NCBI GenBank assembly: GCA_000231825.2
Contig: JH720305.1
Location: 819,557 to 883,556 of the forward strand
DNA from: Tetrahymena elliotti 4EA
Lineage: Eukaryota; Ciliophora; Oligohymenophorea; Hymenostomatida; Tetrahymenidae
DNA: 64,000 nt
Reading direction: 5' to 3'
A program made the translations under genes and the position numbers. Shown in pieces: positions 11,764-24,530 of the stretch. Position 1 is the first letter of the stretch. Every line of letters starts with the position of its first letter. The notes beneath the pieces are model-generated. The model saw nothing but the letters and a program-made list of their open reading frames with translations, was not told the DNA's origin and made no database searches.

Positions 11764-13973
11764 ATGAGCTTTACTAAATTTGATTTATTTTCTTCTTAGT
11801 TCTTCTTCAACTTAGGAGCGGAGGTTAATAAATTAAGAAAGGAACTTTATCTGGCTTATTATTGTCTTCTATTATCATTATAACAACCATGGCCTACTTA
11901 GAGTATTTGATTACTCAACACATTAATAATTAGATAGAACCTAGCTATAAAGCTTAGAATTTTACAAATTCTAATTTTATAGATATTTAGTTTACTGATG
12001 ATCATATTTCATTTAGATATGAATCAGAAATTAATTAAGCTGTAGAAGTTTTAGAGTAAGCATAAAATAATACATATTTTGTGTTTTTGGTATATTTTGC
12101 CTACTTTCATAAAGATAATTACATAGGAGAACCTCTCAATATTATTAAGTGTAAGAACCCAACTTTAGATGGGTACTATTGCTTTGATTATTCTACTATA
12201 TCTAATTATACTTTATCTAGAGATGATAGCTAGAATATTTTAACTTAAATTTAGTTGTTTACTTATGGCTGCTTAGATATAGATTCTTAGAAAACAACTA
12301 TTCCTGATAATTGTGCAAGTTAATCAGAAATAGATAATGTATTAAATTACTTTAGTTCTTCTTTAAAAATACAAATAAAGACTTCTTAGCACAATATAAA
12401 ATCTTAGTAATTGGCAAAGTCTTATAAATTCTTTTAAATCATCTCAATATCTAATTAGTATATTATAACTACTTTAAGAGTTTAAAAGTAATTAACAACT
12501 ATTAAAAAGGGTCTTCTTGTTTAGTCTGAAATAGTTGAAACTTCTCCACTATCATATAATATCGAGTATTAAACTCTCGATAGATCATCTGCAACAGTAC
12601 TCACTGCCACATCTTGCTTTGCTTCATCTATAATAATGGTTGATTAGATGTATTAAGAAGTGAATATATAATATCCAACTCTTCCTTCAATCATAACTCT
12701 TGCAAATGGAATTTTTTCTCTTCTAATGTTTCTTGGATTTTTTGTAAGAAGGTTTTCTCTTGATTCTATAAATTAAGGTTTTTTCATAATCTTATTATAA
12801 AATCTTGACTAAGAATCCTATTTAAATATTCTAAAATTAAATAATTTATTTAAATCAACTGATGGATCAGTAACTAAGAATAATAACAATAGTAAAAAAG
12901 TATCAGACTTTGATAAATGAATCAGCAGAAAGAGATAATATATAAGAGAATGAGTGTCAAGCAGAGAGGTCTCTTAGCTTTACTATTAATAATTACTTTA
13001 AACCAATAAAATTATTTGATTCATTATCAAAAAAGAAAAACAAAAATACTGAAGAGTAATGTGTTCAAAGCCACAATGATTTGGCCTTGTTTTAAAGTAG
13101 AGAAAATATAGCTTTTCCTTAATTTAAAAGAAAACAAACAGAAGACCCTAAATAATAAAATACAAACACTAGTGTTTAAAGCTATTCCCAAAGTAATTAA
13201 TAGACTTTAAAACAAAAAAGAAAAATGAGAAATCAACAGAAAATGGTAAAATAAGCAGAGACAAATCTTAAGCCTCAATAAACGATAGCAAAATTGAATT
13301 TACAAAATAAAATTCTACTTCATAAATTAATAAAATCTTTAAGGACTTAAAAGTAAGCAATTCTAAAGAAATCAATTAAGGTGAACAAAATTAAAAATTT
13401 AAGGTGATTAAAGATCTCAAAATATCGAATTTAATTTAAAAAATACTCTTTAAATCAAAGTAAATTTATTATTTGTTTTTCACCATCAAATTAATTCTTT
13501 ACAAATTATATTTAATTTTAAAAAGAAACTGCTTTGAAAAAAATAATGAAAAATAATAAAAAAATGAATTTTTCAAATAAAAAATAAAGCTTTTAATTGA
13601 TAGAGATTTAGATATTTTCTAATTTTACAAAGACATTCTCTTTCTCAAAAAGGCAATAATGATTATTTTAACCAATGAACAACTAACTGGCTGCCATAAA
13701 ATAAGTTGGGTGTAGCTCTACATTCTTTGAATCAAGTATGGATGAAATTCAATCAGATGAAAGCTCATTAAGCATATTTTTAAACTATTTAGTATACTTT
13801 TAACATTTATTCATTTCTTTTAGTTTAAAATATGAGTCATTTTGAAAAATAATTTGCTATTTTCTTATCAGATGATCTCAGCTACTAGTATTTTTAGAGA
13901 TTTTTAATCAAATCATTAAAGTGTTATTGATCAAAGGATATATTCTTCAATTTCTAGTAGTATCTTTGAATGA
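11764..13973 (+). pseudogene. Damaged member of a large ciliate two-transmembrane-segment family
   Basis: The deduced protein runs full length: an N-terminal KFDLFSSQFFFNLG block, a membrane segment (LSGLLLSSIIITTMAYLEYL), a long ectodomain-like stretch with FTYGCLDIDSQKTTIPDNC, a second membrane segment (ITLANGIFSLLMFLGFFVRR), a Q/K-rich linker, a FYKDILFLKKAIMIILTNEQ block, then VGCSSTFFESS and the end VIDQRIYSS. This order matches, from memory, a very numerous Tetrahymena family annotated only as putative transmembrane proteins. The blocks lie in different frames: shifts are needed near 11817, 13695, 13830 and 13915, probably one near 13405; a shift near 12915 can be explained by a 36-nt intron at 12871-12906. 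The first four have no suitable GT...AG. Either a pseudogene or assembly indels. Function of the family unknown. Confidence 0.55.
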
Positions 13974-14283
13974 TTTATTAATTAATGTGCATGCTTTATG
14001 TTTAAATTTTAAAACAATTTTAGTTAAAATAATTTATATTAATATATTTATTTCTTTATTCAAAATAGATATAAAATTATATGTTTTAACAACTTATTTC
14101 TTTGAGCCAAAAGTAAAAAGTAGTTTTTTTAACAAATATTAAAAGGTCTTGAATTATTTATTAGATATTGAATAGTAGTTAATTTATTTTCTATAAAAAT
14201 AATGTGATAAAAAGAAGTGAATTTGAGTGAAAATATGTATTTTTTATATTTTGTAATAATTTTTATAGTTTTAGCATAGAAAA
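13974..14283. other. Short spacer
   Basis: AT-rich stretch of 310 bp between the damaged two-TM copy and the TPR-like gene. A 73-codon frame crosses it from 13921 but is hydrophobic/AT-driven and out of frame with the recognised family C-terminus, so it is not called. Confidence 0.45.
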
Positions 14284-17200
14284 ATGGAAGAATGTTTAAC
14301 TGATTCAAAAATGATTTGTAGTTAAATAATTGGATGTATATTATTTTAATTCAGTATTTAAATCTAAAGAATGCAATTGATTTTTGCATTTTATTCTTCA
14401 AATAATAGAGATTATTTAATTTTAAAAACTTTGAATTGTATTTTTAGGGATTTTAAACAAATAATATCATTAAAAATTAAGCAATTATCTATTTGTAAAA
14501 TGTAAAAAAAGCAATAATTGAAAGTAAATTAAATAGACAAGCAAGAAATCCCAGTAGTGATGAAAGACCAAGCAGTTCATCTAACAGAAAGTAAGGATGA
14601 GCTAGAATGTGTAATTAATAGCGATTAGAATTTAGAAGTTTAAGCTAAGGATCAAGTTAAGTAGATGAAGCTCCATAAATTTATTTAGAATAAAGGTAAA
14701 AAAAAAACACAATCTTTATTTTCAAATCTTTCAAATGGCGTGTAATAAAACTAAAAAAAACAGCCTTAAAAAAGCAAATAAATTTGTGAAAATAAAGTAA
14801 ATCATTTTAAAAACAAGAGTAAATGTTTGATAAAGTCAAATAATTATGTGATGAGTCAATTAACTTGGTAGACAGGAACCTATTCTAAGAATCCAACTAC
14901 TTTCTTGAGCAAGCTGAAGAGATAATAGAAGTAATTAAGATTGATTTTGCAAATTTAAAATACAATACAATTAGCTTGTTTTTTGGTGATATATAATGTT
15001 AAATCTATTCTTTTTATCACAAATAGTTTGCAGCTAATAGAGGAAAGCACATAGATAGAAATTTAATTATAGCAGTACTTTATAACAGAGCTTGCTCTTA
15101 TTAAGGGTAAAAATGTGTGTTTTGATTTATAAAGAAGACTTTGTTTGATTAATTTTCAACAGATTAATAGTTAAAAAGATAATTTTAAATAAGTTAATTA
15201 ATCAATGGATTGATAAGCAAAACTTGCAAAAAGTTACTAAAATAATATTTTTAAAGTCATTATTTATTTAATAATTAGACTTTGGAAGCTTGATAGATGC
15301 AATAAATATATTGATGCTGTGATTTACAACCTAGAAACAAGTCTTAAAAATGATTTCTGGCCTGAATATGAAAATTTTGAAAACTAGTTAGTCCTTGAGA
15401 AAATAGCCTATAAAATAAAACGTCAAACTTTCTTAGTCAGATGCTACTTGTAATAATGTGCTATCCTGTCATAGTTAGTCCTGTAATTTTACATTATTTT
15501 ATTAAAAAATTAAGAGATAGCATTTTAAACAAAAAACTAAAAGTTATTTTAAATCTATTTTAATATTGATTTTACTGAAACACAAAAACATAAAAGAAAA
15601 AGAATAGCTTTACATATCATAAATCTTAGATTAATATTGTTAATTTTTGATAACCAATCAATTGGTTTTGTATGAATCTAATACAATGAATTAAAAGTTA
15701 ATTCGTATTATGAATATTAATATTGTTTAGTGATACAGTCATACTAATAATGACAAATTATATTTAATAAAATTTTATTTGATTTTGAATTAGCATTAAT
15801 TAATTTAAATATTAATTAAAATAGACATTAGTAAGCTATTTAGACAGCAAAGAAAGCTATTTCTGTTTTGGAAGAAATCTATAATTAACTACTAAATATA
15901 AGTTAAGATAAATTAAAGTAATTTGAATAAACAGCAACTTCATTTATCACCTCTTAAAAGTAAAATGCATTGAATGCAACTAACCAGTCAAATACCTCAA
16001 AAACTAATAATAATTCGTAAAAAAATTTACCAACTCCTAAGGGGATGCAAAGCAAAAATAAATTTAATTTACCCTCATCAAATAAGGTATTTGATATGAG
16101 TGGAGAATAAGATAATGATGATTAAGTATACCTTGGTAATTCTAATACAGAGACAGATAGTTATTTAGGTCCTAAGAAAAGTATTGTTAAAGAAGAAGTA
16201 CTCTTCAACAAGATCATTTTGTAACAATCCTGTAATTTTTTGAAAACTTTTGAATCAAAAGTAGTGTTTGAAACAAATATCGGGGATGAATGCAGTAGCT
16301 AATTAAAAAAAGCTAGGTAATCAATATATTTTTGGAAAAATAACCCAGACAATAATGAAAGAAATATGAGGTAAGAATTAAATGTACCAACTAAAAATAC
16401 AGATGATGACAACAGAAATATCGTAGGTGTATAAAAAAGCTAAGAATGGATTGAGCAATTTAATATTGGATCTATCATGCATATGACTTGTATTTCATAT
16501 GATGATTTTATTTTATTTGAAGATATCTTATACGAGCTCTCCAAAAAGCAATTAATCGAAAAAGTAAATACTTACTCATTATTAAAATAAATGATAATTC
16601 GTTATTAAATTAAATACTAATTCATTATCAGAATAAATATTGATTCATTATCAAAATAAATACTAATTCTCTTTTATATATGTTAAATAGATGCTTTTGC
16701 TATCAATATGTTTCTTTACAATTGCTACAGAAATTAGATTCATAGAACTTGATAAATAAAAAAACTTTACAAACTCAAAAACTCAGCAATATGATCTTTA
16801 AAAGCAAGAATCATATAAACAAAGTGAAATATACCATTTAAAATCTATTGAAATAGTTTGTTAAGCAGTGACTTGCTACTCTCCTTACATAACACATTTA
16901 ATTAATAGCTATCATAAGCACTACAACTCTTCATTAGAATTAATTGTAATAAATTTGTTTCAAAAAATTATTTATGAATTTTTTCTAAATTTATTTAAGG
17001 AAGAAGAAGCTTCAATTTTATCTTAGATTTCTCATGATCTTCATGATGAACTTCATATTTCATATAAGGACACAACTTTGTCTAAAAATACAACAGATAT
17101 ACTTGAATGCTCTGAACTACAAGAGACATTGAATATTACTAAAGGAAATAGCAGTGAAATGCCTAACTTTTAAAAACCATATATTGCACATAAATATATA

Positions 17201-18827
17201 AATAATAGAATTTAAGATGCTCAAGGTAAAGGTTCTTTATCCTTTAATAGCTTTACAAATAATAGCAGATCACCTTAAAAATCAGCTAAAATTAGAAAGA
17301 GATCACCATAAAATGTCTAAACTAATAACGTTTCTAATAACATGTCATCGAATAATTCAGAAAATACATAGTAGTCAAAAGAAACTAGACCTAAATCACA
17401 TCACACAGCAGCATCTTAAGAAAATGACATCTCTCCTTTACTTAATAACTCTAAATAAACTAAAAATAATACTGTCTCAACCAAAAAAGTAAAATTAAAA
17501 AAATTAAGAAAAGCAAATAATAAAATTATTTATTTTAAAACAACAGTTAGCTTTAGATTTAGAAACTATAAACACAACCTTTGGAAATTAACTCAACCAA
17601 TAAAATAACATTTAAAAAATTGTTCCAAGCAAAGAAATTTAAAGCTAAATAAAAAAGAATACTGCCACAAATAACTTACTTGATGATTCAAAGAAATTAT
17701 AAAGCAAACAGAAAGAAAACTTATCCTAAAACAACATTAATCAATTTTCTATTTTGAGAAATTATAGTTTATGTAATTTTATTTATTTTAAATTTTTCTA
17801 AACAATTTTTCTCAATATTTAACTAAAAGCAAATGGATCACCAAGATAAAATTCAAGCAACCCCATAAAAAGTATCTTCTAAGGAAAGAATAATTAACAA
17901 TAACAATAATAGTAACAACAATAAGTTTAACCTTAATAGCAACCATATTTAGTTTAAAACTAATAGTAAATGAATAGCACAAATAATAATACTTAATCAC
18001 AGTAATTTTAACAACATTTATAACAATAGCAATTATAATTTACTTAATAGTAATAATAATTACTAAAAGCAATATCAAATAATAAAGCGAGCAACTCTTA
18101 AATAAGCTAAAGCTGTTAATAATCTCTAACATCATCTCAAAAGTAAATCAACTATACTGTACAACAATTACAAAACATCTAAAACAGTGGTTTGTAAAAG
18201 CCTAATAGAGTTTTTACTGATTTAGATTTAAAATCAATTAATGAACATAAATCATTTGAAGAGAAAAATGGCTCATAATCACACAGATGCTTAACAACTC
18301 CATAGACTTTACAATAAAGTTAAGTCTCTAAATTAAGTACCTCATAAATTAGTAATTTAAATAGTAATATGAACATCAGCAGTACTAGCAACAATAACAA
18401 TATTAATAATTCTGAAAATAAGGTTGCTACCTCTCTACTTAAACTTTAAACAAGCTAAAAAAATATTTCATAAAGCAGCAGTTTAAATAAACAATTTGCA
18501 AAATAGTTATCAAATTCAAATACATAATATAAAAGTATGAAAAACGATCTTAACATTTCTCCAAAGTAAACTCACCACTTTTTATAATAATTCGATTTTA
18601 TCAGTACCAAAAACACTAATTTAAGTTAGTAAAATTCTAAAGAATTTCCAATTAACAGTTCAAATTCTGCTCGTAATACATAAGTCCCACTCAATTCAAA
18701 AGGCATTCCAAAGCTAGACTTTAATTTAATATAAAATAATTCTCTTTTGAAAGCGGAAGATAACATTCGCTTCTTTTCTGCAAGAGAACATCAAACTAAA
18801 AAAGTGAATAATTACATTAACAAATGA
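14284..18827 (+). CDS. TPR-like protein with long Gln/Asn-rich C-terminal tail
   Basis: Multi-exon gene. The frame is open from ATG 14284 (an alternative ATG is at 14500), then exons give MFDKVKQLCDES, IIAVLYNRACSYQ and, at about 15770-15870, LALINLNINQNRHQQAIQ then TAKKAISVLEEIYNQLL, all with helical-pair TPR character. Another segment reads KLDRCNKYIDAVIYNLE. Intron candidates that restore phase lie near 14740-14798, 15110-15168, 15236-15281 and 16564-16690. From about 17.2 kb the protein is low complexity: Ser/Asn/Gln with a run near 17890-17970 of ten or more Gln written in mixed TAA/TAG/CAA codons. The stop is TGA 18825-18827. TPRs mediate protein contacts; the tail is prion-like in composition. 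Specific role unknown; whether it is one gene or two has not been settled. Confidence 0.5.
16566..16671 (+). repeat. 23-bp minisatellite inside an intron
   Basis: Four full 23-bp units (16566, 16589, 16612, 16635) plus a partial fifth from 16658, consensus AAATACTAATTCATTATCA followed by AAAT. They fill most of a likely intron (GT at 16564, AG at 16690) of the TPR-like gene. Confidence 0.8.
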
Positions 18828-21260
18828 AATTTCCTCTTATTAAATAATAGTTAACGCATATCTTATCACTAAATACTTTTGTATATCTCTCTCTTTTTTA
18901 TAAATTCAAAACTTAATTCAGTTTTTAATTAATAATCCAAATTATAAAAATACTTCATTTTCAATGAAAAAATAACTTTAATGGCTAGATATATCTTGAT
19001 TTTTTAAACATATTTTTATTCATTACCACCACAAAATGTTATCTTAAATTAAAAAAAACTATTAATCTTAATATTTTAAAAATAAGAAGAAATACTTTGA
19101 CTAAAAAAAAATCTAAAATTTTTGTTGAAAATAGCCAACTAACTCTATTTCATAAAGCAGTAAAAAAGCAGTAAATTAAAAATTAATATTAATATCATCA
19201 GTTTTAGAAAAATAAAAAATATTTAACTATTTTTTATTTACCGTAGTTACTAGAATTTAAGAAGGGTAAAAAAATAATCAATTCTTAAAAAATCCTCCTT
19301 TTTATTAAAATATTAACCCATGATTTATTAAAATATCAAAGCCAAAAATAATAATTAAGAGGTAATAATAAATAAATGTGTTCTATAGTATAATCTAAAC
19401 TTAAAGACTTTTTACTCGAATGAAAAATAATATTAATTAGAATTAATTCAAATCCATTTTAGAGTTTTTTTAAGTTCAGTAATTAAATTATTTGTGAGTA
19501 TTTTTCACTTAAAAAATACTAATTATTATATTTGTAATTAGTAGTAAACATTTTTTTAACTATTACAAAAATTAAAAATTTAATAGTGGCATATTTCTTT
19601 TACATTAAAGCATTAATGCATCTTTAAAAGAAGTGGAGAATTCTTTTGCTACGCAACTAAATTTAAAAGAGATTACATAATTTTAGATAAAGGAAAACCA
19701 AGTAAAAAATATCTTTTATGTAAAATAGAAGTTAAAAAAAACGTTACTTTGCCTATTTTGCAAAATAAAAGACTTTAATAATTTGAATGAGTAAATATTA
19801 AATGTAATTAAATTCAAAATTTTGAAAAATTATAATTTTGTTCAAGAATCTTTATTTATTATCTTAATTTACAAAAAACAAAGCATCGCACTTCAGGTCA
19901 ATAAAATATCATAAATTTTTTGAGAAATTAAGTAAAGATAATTTATCATTGTTTGTTATTTTTTATTAGTTATTTCTGGTAAAAAAATCAATTTTAAAAA
20001 TAACGAAATAAATAAATAAATTAAAATCACTTCTGCTTAAAATAATTTTTAAAATGTTTTCTTTTAATCTAAATTTATAAATTCTTTTGTCTAAGGTTTA
20101 ATAGATAATATTTGAAATAGATAGCAAATTTATAAATCTTTGTATAAATTTAACCTTAACTTACTCTTTCAAGTTCACATAAAAGTAAAAAAAATTTGAA
20201 AAAAAGATTGATCAAATTAAAATCAATCAAATACGAAGAATCATTGCTTTCAAGCAAAGAAATTTAATTTTTTTAATCAAATTTTTTGTTTTTGACAAAA
20301 TTAAAGAAAGAAAGAATATCAAAACTTTATAGAATTTTTTTGAGAAGTATTTATTAGGTACTATTTATCAACATTAAGTCTATATTATTTACTTACTTAT
20401 TATAGAACGATTTTGTAAATAAAGACAATTTAAATTAAAATGATTAACTGAATAAATGAACATTGATGATAGTAAATAAATTTTATTTGGTGGCTCAAAT
20501 GAAAAATTTCATTTTAAAATTTAAAAAATGTGCAAAAAATTGCATAGAAAATTTAATTAATTTAAAATTTCATGTAATAAAAGGTTTAATAGCCAATAAC
20601 AAGATTAGACTTAAATAAAGATAAAGTCTATCTTATTCTATCTTTCTTACATAGAGCTAAAAAAAAATTATGTATCTATTATTTTTCTTTATTTATTTTT
20701 AATTGATTGATTGTTAGAATGTGAATTAATATCAATTATCTTTGTGTTACAAAAATTAAAAATCATTGGTTTTTTTCAATTTTTAAATTAAATTCATTGA
20801 TACTCTCTTAAATCTTAAATCTCTAATCAGCTACCTTTAAAAAGATTGATTGATCTATCTTACTTGTTAATTAATTAATTATCGCTAATAATTAAGTCAA
20901 TCTCTTTAAAAAGATAGATAGATAGATTGATCAATCCATATAATTAAATACTGCAATTATTATTAATTATTAAATAATATCAATAATCGCCGATAACCAA
21001 ACAAACTTAGAGGTAAATAATTTACAAACAAATCAATCAATCGATCAATCAAATCAAATATACGATCAAAGAATTAATAAATAAATCAGTCAGTCAGTCA
21101 ACCAATAAACCAGTCTATCAAATAATAATAAAAAAGAAAATAAATTAACAAAAAAAGTAAATAAACAAACATAGTAAATAGCAAGCAAATAAGCAAAGTA
21201 ATACTTAAAAAAGAATAGTAATTAAAAGTTTAATAAGTCAGTGGAATATAAATTACAGCA
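18828..21260. other. Gene-free spacer, 2.4 kb
   Basis: No protein-like frame on either strand. AT homopolymers dominate. Its right third is rich in 4-bp simple repeats, listed separately. Confidence 0.5.
20823..21115. repeat. Cluster of tetranucleotide repeats (GATT/GATA/AATC/CAGT)
   Basis: Successive short tracts: GATTGATTGATC, TTAATTAATTAATTA, GATAGATAGATAGATTGATC, AATCAATCAATCGATCAATC and CAGTCAGTCAGTCA. The element TTTAAAAAGAT occurs twice (about 20836 and 20905), each time followed by a GATT/GATA tract. It lies 150-440 bp upstream of the next start codon. Confidence 0.75.
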
Positions 21261-24200
21261 ATGAGTTTTTCAACATTAGCATCAAACAACCTGAATAACA
21301 ATATTTATTCTTCCCTCAATGAGAATACTATGCGAGATCATACTTATTTTCTCTAGTAAAACTCTGATGATTTTAACTAGATAAATTTCAATTATCAGAA
21401 TAGTAGCAGTTTAACTTTTTCAAATGGGAATGGCAGTCTTTCCAACATTTAAAACCAATATGCAAGAGGTAAAATATATTATTAATGCTACAATTCCTTA
21501 ATAAAGTTATATCCCTTTAATAAATGCTAGATTTTTAGTAGGAAATCGAGGACTACCAAGAAAGGAGTAATAATGAATCTTAAGAAGGTAATTAAGATTA
21601 CTTGCAAAAAAATTAAAAAGAATACAAAAAAATTTAATTTATATGTATTTATCATAAGGAGAATATAATTAAAGTAGTTAGTTTGATTGATTGATAATTT
21701 CTTAGTGAAATCAATGAATTTTAAAATGAATTCAATACAAACTACTAATTATACACCATAACATCCTCCTTTCATTTTATCAATTTCAAATTATTTAATA
21801 TAGATTTTAATATTAAAGGAGATGACATATCTGAAATGAGTGAAATTATGGATGAAAGATAGTTTATCCGCGTTTCTACTGCTCCTCCTCGTCCATTAAC
21901 TGATCTCGAAGAATTCAAAAGAAGCTATGACTTTTTACTCTTAGAGCAAGCAATAGTTGTCTCCTCGAAGCTTATTTAGAAAGATTATTAAAAATTTGAT
22001 TTAGATTCACCTGAAGGTCAAAAAATCTTTAGGAAATATCTTAATATTATTGAAAAACTCATCAAGGTAGGACTTTTCATTTCTCTTAGTTGTTTTTCTT
22101 TCACTTATCTTAATTAGTTTCTTCTGTCTTTATTAATAGTGCCTGTTATTACTCTATTTCTACATTCAAAATGTGAAGATAAAAATCTCTCTATGTCAAT
22201 TAAATCTCGCATTCATTCATTATTCACAATATCAATTTAAAGATAAAAGCTCCATGAATCATTCACCCATAAATCATTTAGAAAATGCATACTTGATCTA
22301 ATCATCACAAATTTAACTGTGGTTCATTACCCTTATAATATTATCAAAGATCAACAAACAAATAGTCCAAAATTGAAAGTCTTTAGATACAATATTCATT
22401 TTTCTAAAAATACAAAAAATAAATAATTAAACAGGCAAAAAAGATTGTATTTTTTTTTAATCTAATGAAAGAATTTAATTGTTCCATTTAGACTTAAATT
22501 TAAACACCACTGAAAAAATATTTAATTTTAGCATCTTCGAAATAGCAAAATCTTCTTTACAAATTATTTCGCCTTTTAAAAAGCCAAATATTATTGTATG
22601 ATTAATAAACCTAATTTGTTTAATTGGCTCATTAAGGCACAACCACATTTTTTTGAAGAAAATTATAAAAACCTTTTAAAAAATTGTCAATCTGATTTTG
22701 CTTAACTATATTTTAAATATAAAAAGTAATTTTCATGTCAAACTGCATGCAGAGCATACAGAGAAAAATTCTCAAAGGCCTACAAAATTCTATATAAAAA
22801 TGGTGAACTTTGCTATTTAACAGAGATATTAGATAGTGCTTAAGAAGGTAAAATTTGATAGTTTCTTTTTATAATTTTTTATTTTCTATATTAAATTTGA
22901 TAGAATTTATTATCACTTTCTTTCACCTGTTTCATCATTCTATTTTTGATTGATTAAGATGAACAATATTTAAAAAACTTTCAATTTTAAATACTTTAAA
23001 ACTCATACTTAAATAACAATATCTATTAAATAGGATTTCCTTATCTATATGTTAATGGTGAAAAGTACATTTTCTCTCAAGAAGTTTTAGAATCAGGATA
23101 GAATTTATTAAATAGCTTCTTCAAAATGTCCCATATTATGAGAAATGCATATACAAGAACTTGCTAAGAAAATCTTAATATGTCTTCATATGCCATCAAA
23201 AAAGAAATAGCTTCAAGCCTTGAAAAATTTGACATAAGTTGGGCTAAATTTGAATAGGTAATTAAAATAAATTAAAAACTCATTCATTTATTTATTTTAA
23301 ACAAATTAACTGATTGGCTAGTTAGTATTCATAACACAAACAAAAAATTTTTCAATCATTTAAATTACTCTAAGTTGATTATCTGAAAATTAAATAAATG
23401 TTTTTATTAAAAAGCTTTATGTAATGGAGCTAATGGTTATTGAAACAGAGGCAAGAAGATACGTTTAGTGTGCTATTGAAATAGAAAAAGAATTAACTTC
23501 TTTTGAAATAAGAGAGAAAATAAAAGGAAGAATATTTATTTCAAGCTAATCTTAAGAATATACAAATCTAAGAAAAACTCTTTGTAAGTATATTGCTCAA
23601 ATGAACGCAGTTGCTAATATGGAAGGTAAAGGAAGAGATGATTTAGATATTGAAATTCTTGTTTAAGCTGAAGGCATTCTCCGTAAAGTCACCAATGAAT
23701 AATCAAGAGCAGTTCGTGTGCTTGCTGAAGAAATTAAAAACAACTTTTAAAATCTACGTTCTTTATTTAGAAAATATGAATAAAATATTGAAATGGTTGA
23801 CCCATAATTAAAAAACAACCATGATCTCGTTTAAGCTCTCAATACTTATGAAAGTTCTTGGGAAAAAGGTAAAAAACATATTTTAGTTTAATTTTTAATC
23901 AGAAAAATGAAAAGCTATAATTTGATCTTTTTCTTAATCAAAAGATAAATTTTAAAATGAATTTTGTATTTCTATTAATTAATTTATTCATTTGAACATG
24001 TAAATTAACTGAAAAATATTATAAAAAAAGGTAAAAATTACTTTTTAGATGGTAAAAAGTGCAACTATTTGATTCACTTTTCTCATATAATTGAAACGAC
24101 AGCAAATAAGTATAAAGAATTTTAAGAATCTGTAGACTGTCGTGATGCTGATATATTTTTGACTATACCTTGTCTTTTAATTTTGAAATTGTTAGACAGA

Positions 24201-24530
24201 GAAGACAAGAATATTTGCAGCTACTTTTTACCTTAGATGTTTGATGAAAAAAATAAACTTTATTAGACATACAAGAATTTAGACTAAGATTTTGCTGAAT
24301 GGAAAGAATTTAAGAAAAAACATTATAATTATTATAACACTTTGGAGAGAATCATTTTAAATATTGATCAGCTCTCTGAAGAAGAAGCACATACCCCACA
24401 AGTTAATTCCAATGGTAAAAGTGTTTCTCTTGGACATATAGTTCATAAAATTAAATCACTTGCTATGGAACTTCAGAGAAATACTCCTATGGAATGGAAT
24501 AGTTTCTTAGATGTAGCTCTTTGCTCTTGA
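21261..24530 (+). CDS. Unrecognised multi-exon gene
   Basis: I do not recognise the family. ATG at 21261 opens an Asn/Ser-rich N-terminus (MSFSTLASNNLNNN). Exons then encode mixed helical sequence: FIRVSTAPPRPLTDLEEFKR, LFNWLIKAQPHFFEENYKN with a cysteine-containing segment (NCQSDFAQ...CQTACRAYREKFSKAY), FPYLYVNGEKYIFSQEVLES, a charged coiled-coil-prone stretch (VQAEGILRKVTNEQSR), and a last exon with LIHFSHIIETTANKYKEF and CRDADIFLTIPCLLILKLLD, ending ...DVALCS at TGA 24528-24530. At least six introns are indicated, several of 60-250 bp and all GT...AG. No signal peptide or clear membrane helix. The protein appears soluble, perhaps 900 residues. Exon content is convincing by composition, but the borders are not exact. 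Confidence 0.6.

Noticed and set aside
17217..17492. 91-codon plus-strand frame with its own ATG
   Set aside because: It is out of frame with the TPR-like gene exon that covers it, whose frame stays open through the region under the ciliate code.
20823..21115. A CRISPR-like array
   Set aside because: The repeats are simple 4-bp microsatellites with no spacers and the genome is eukaryotic.
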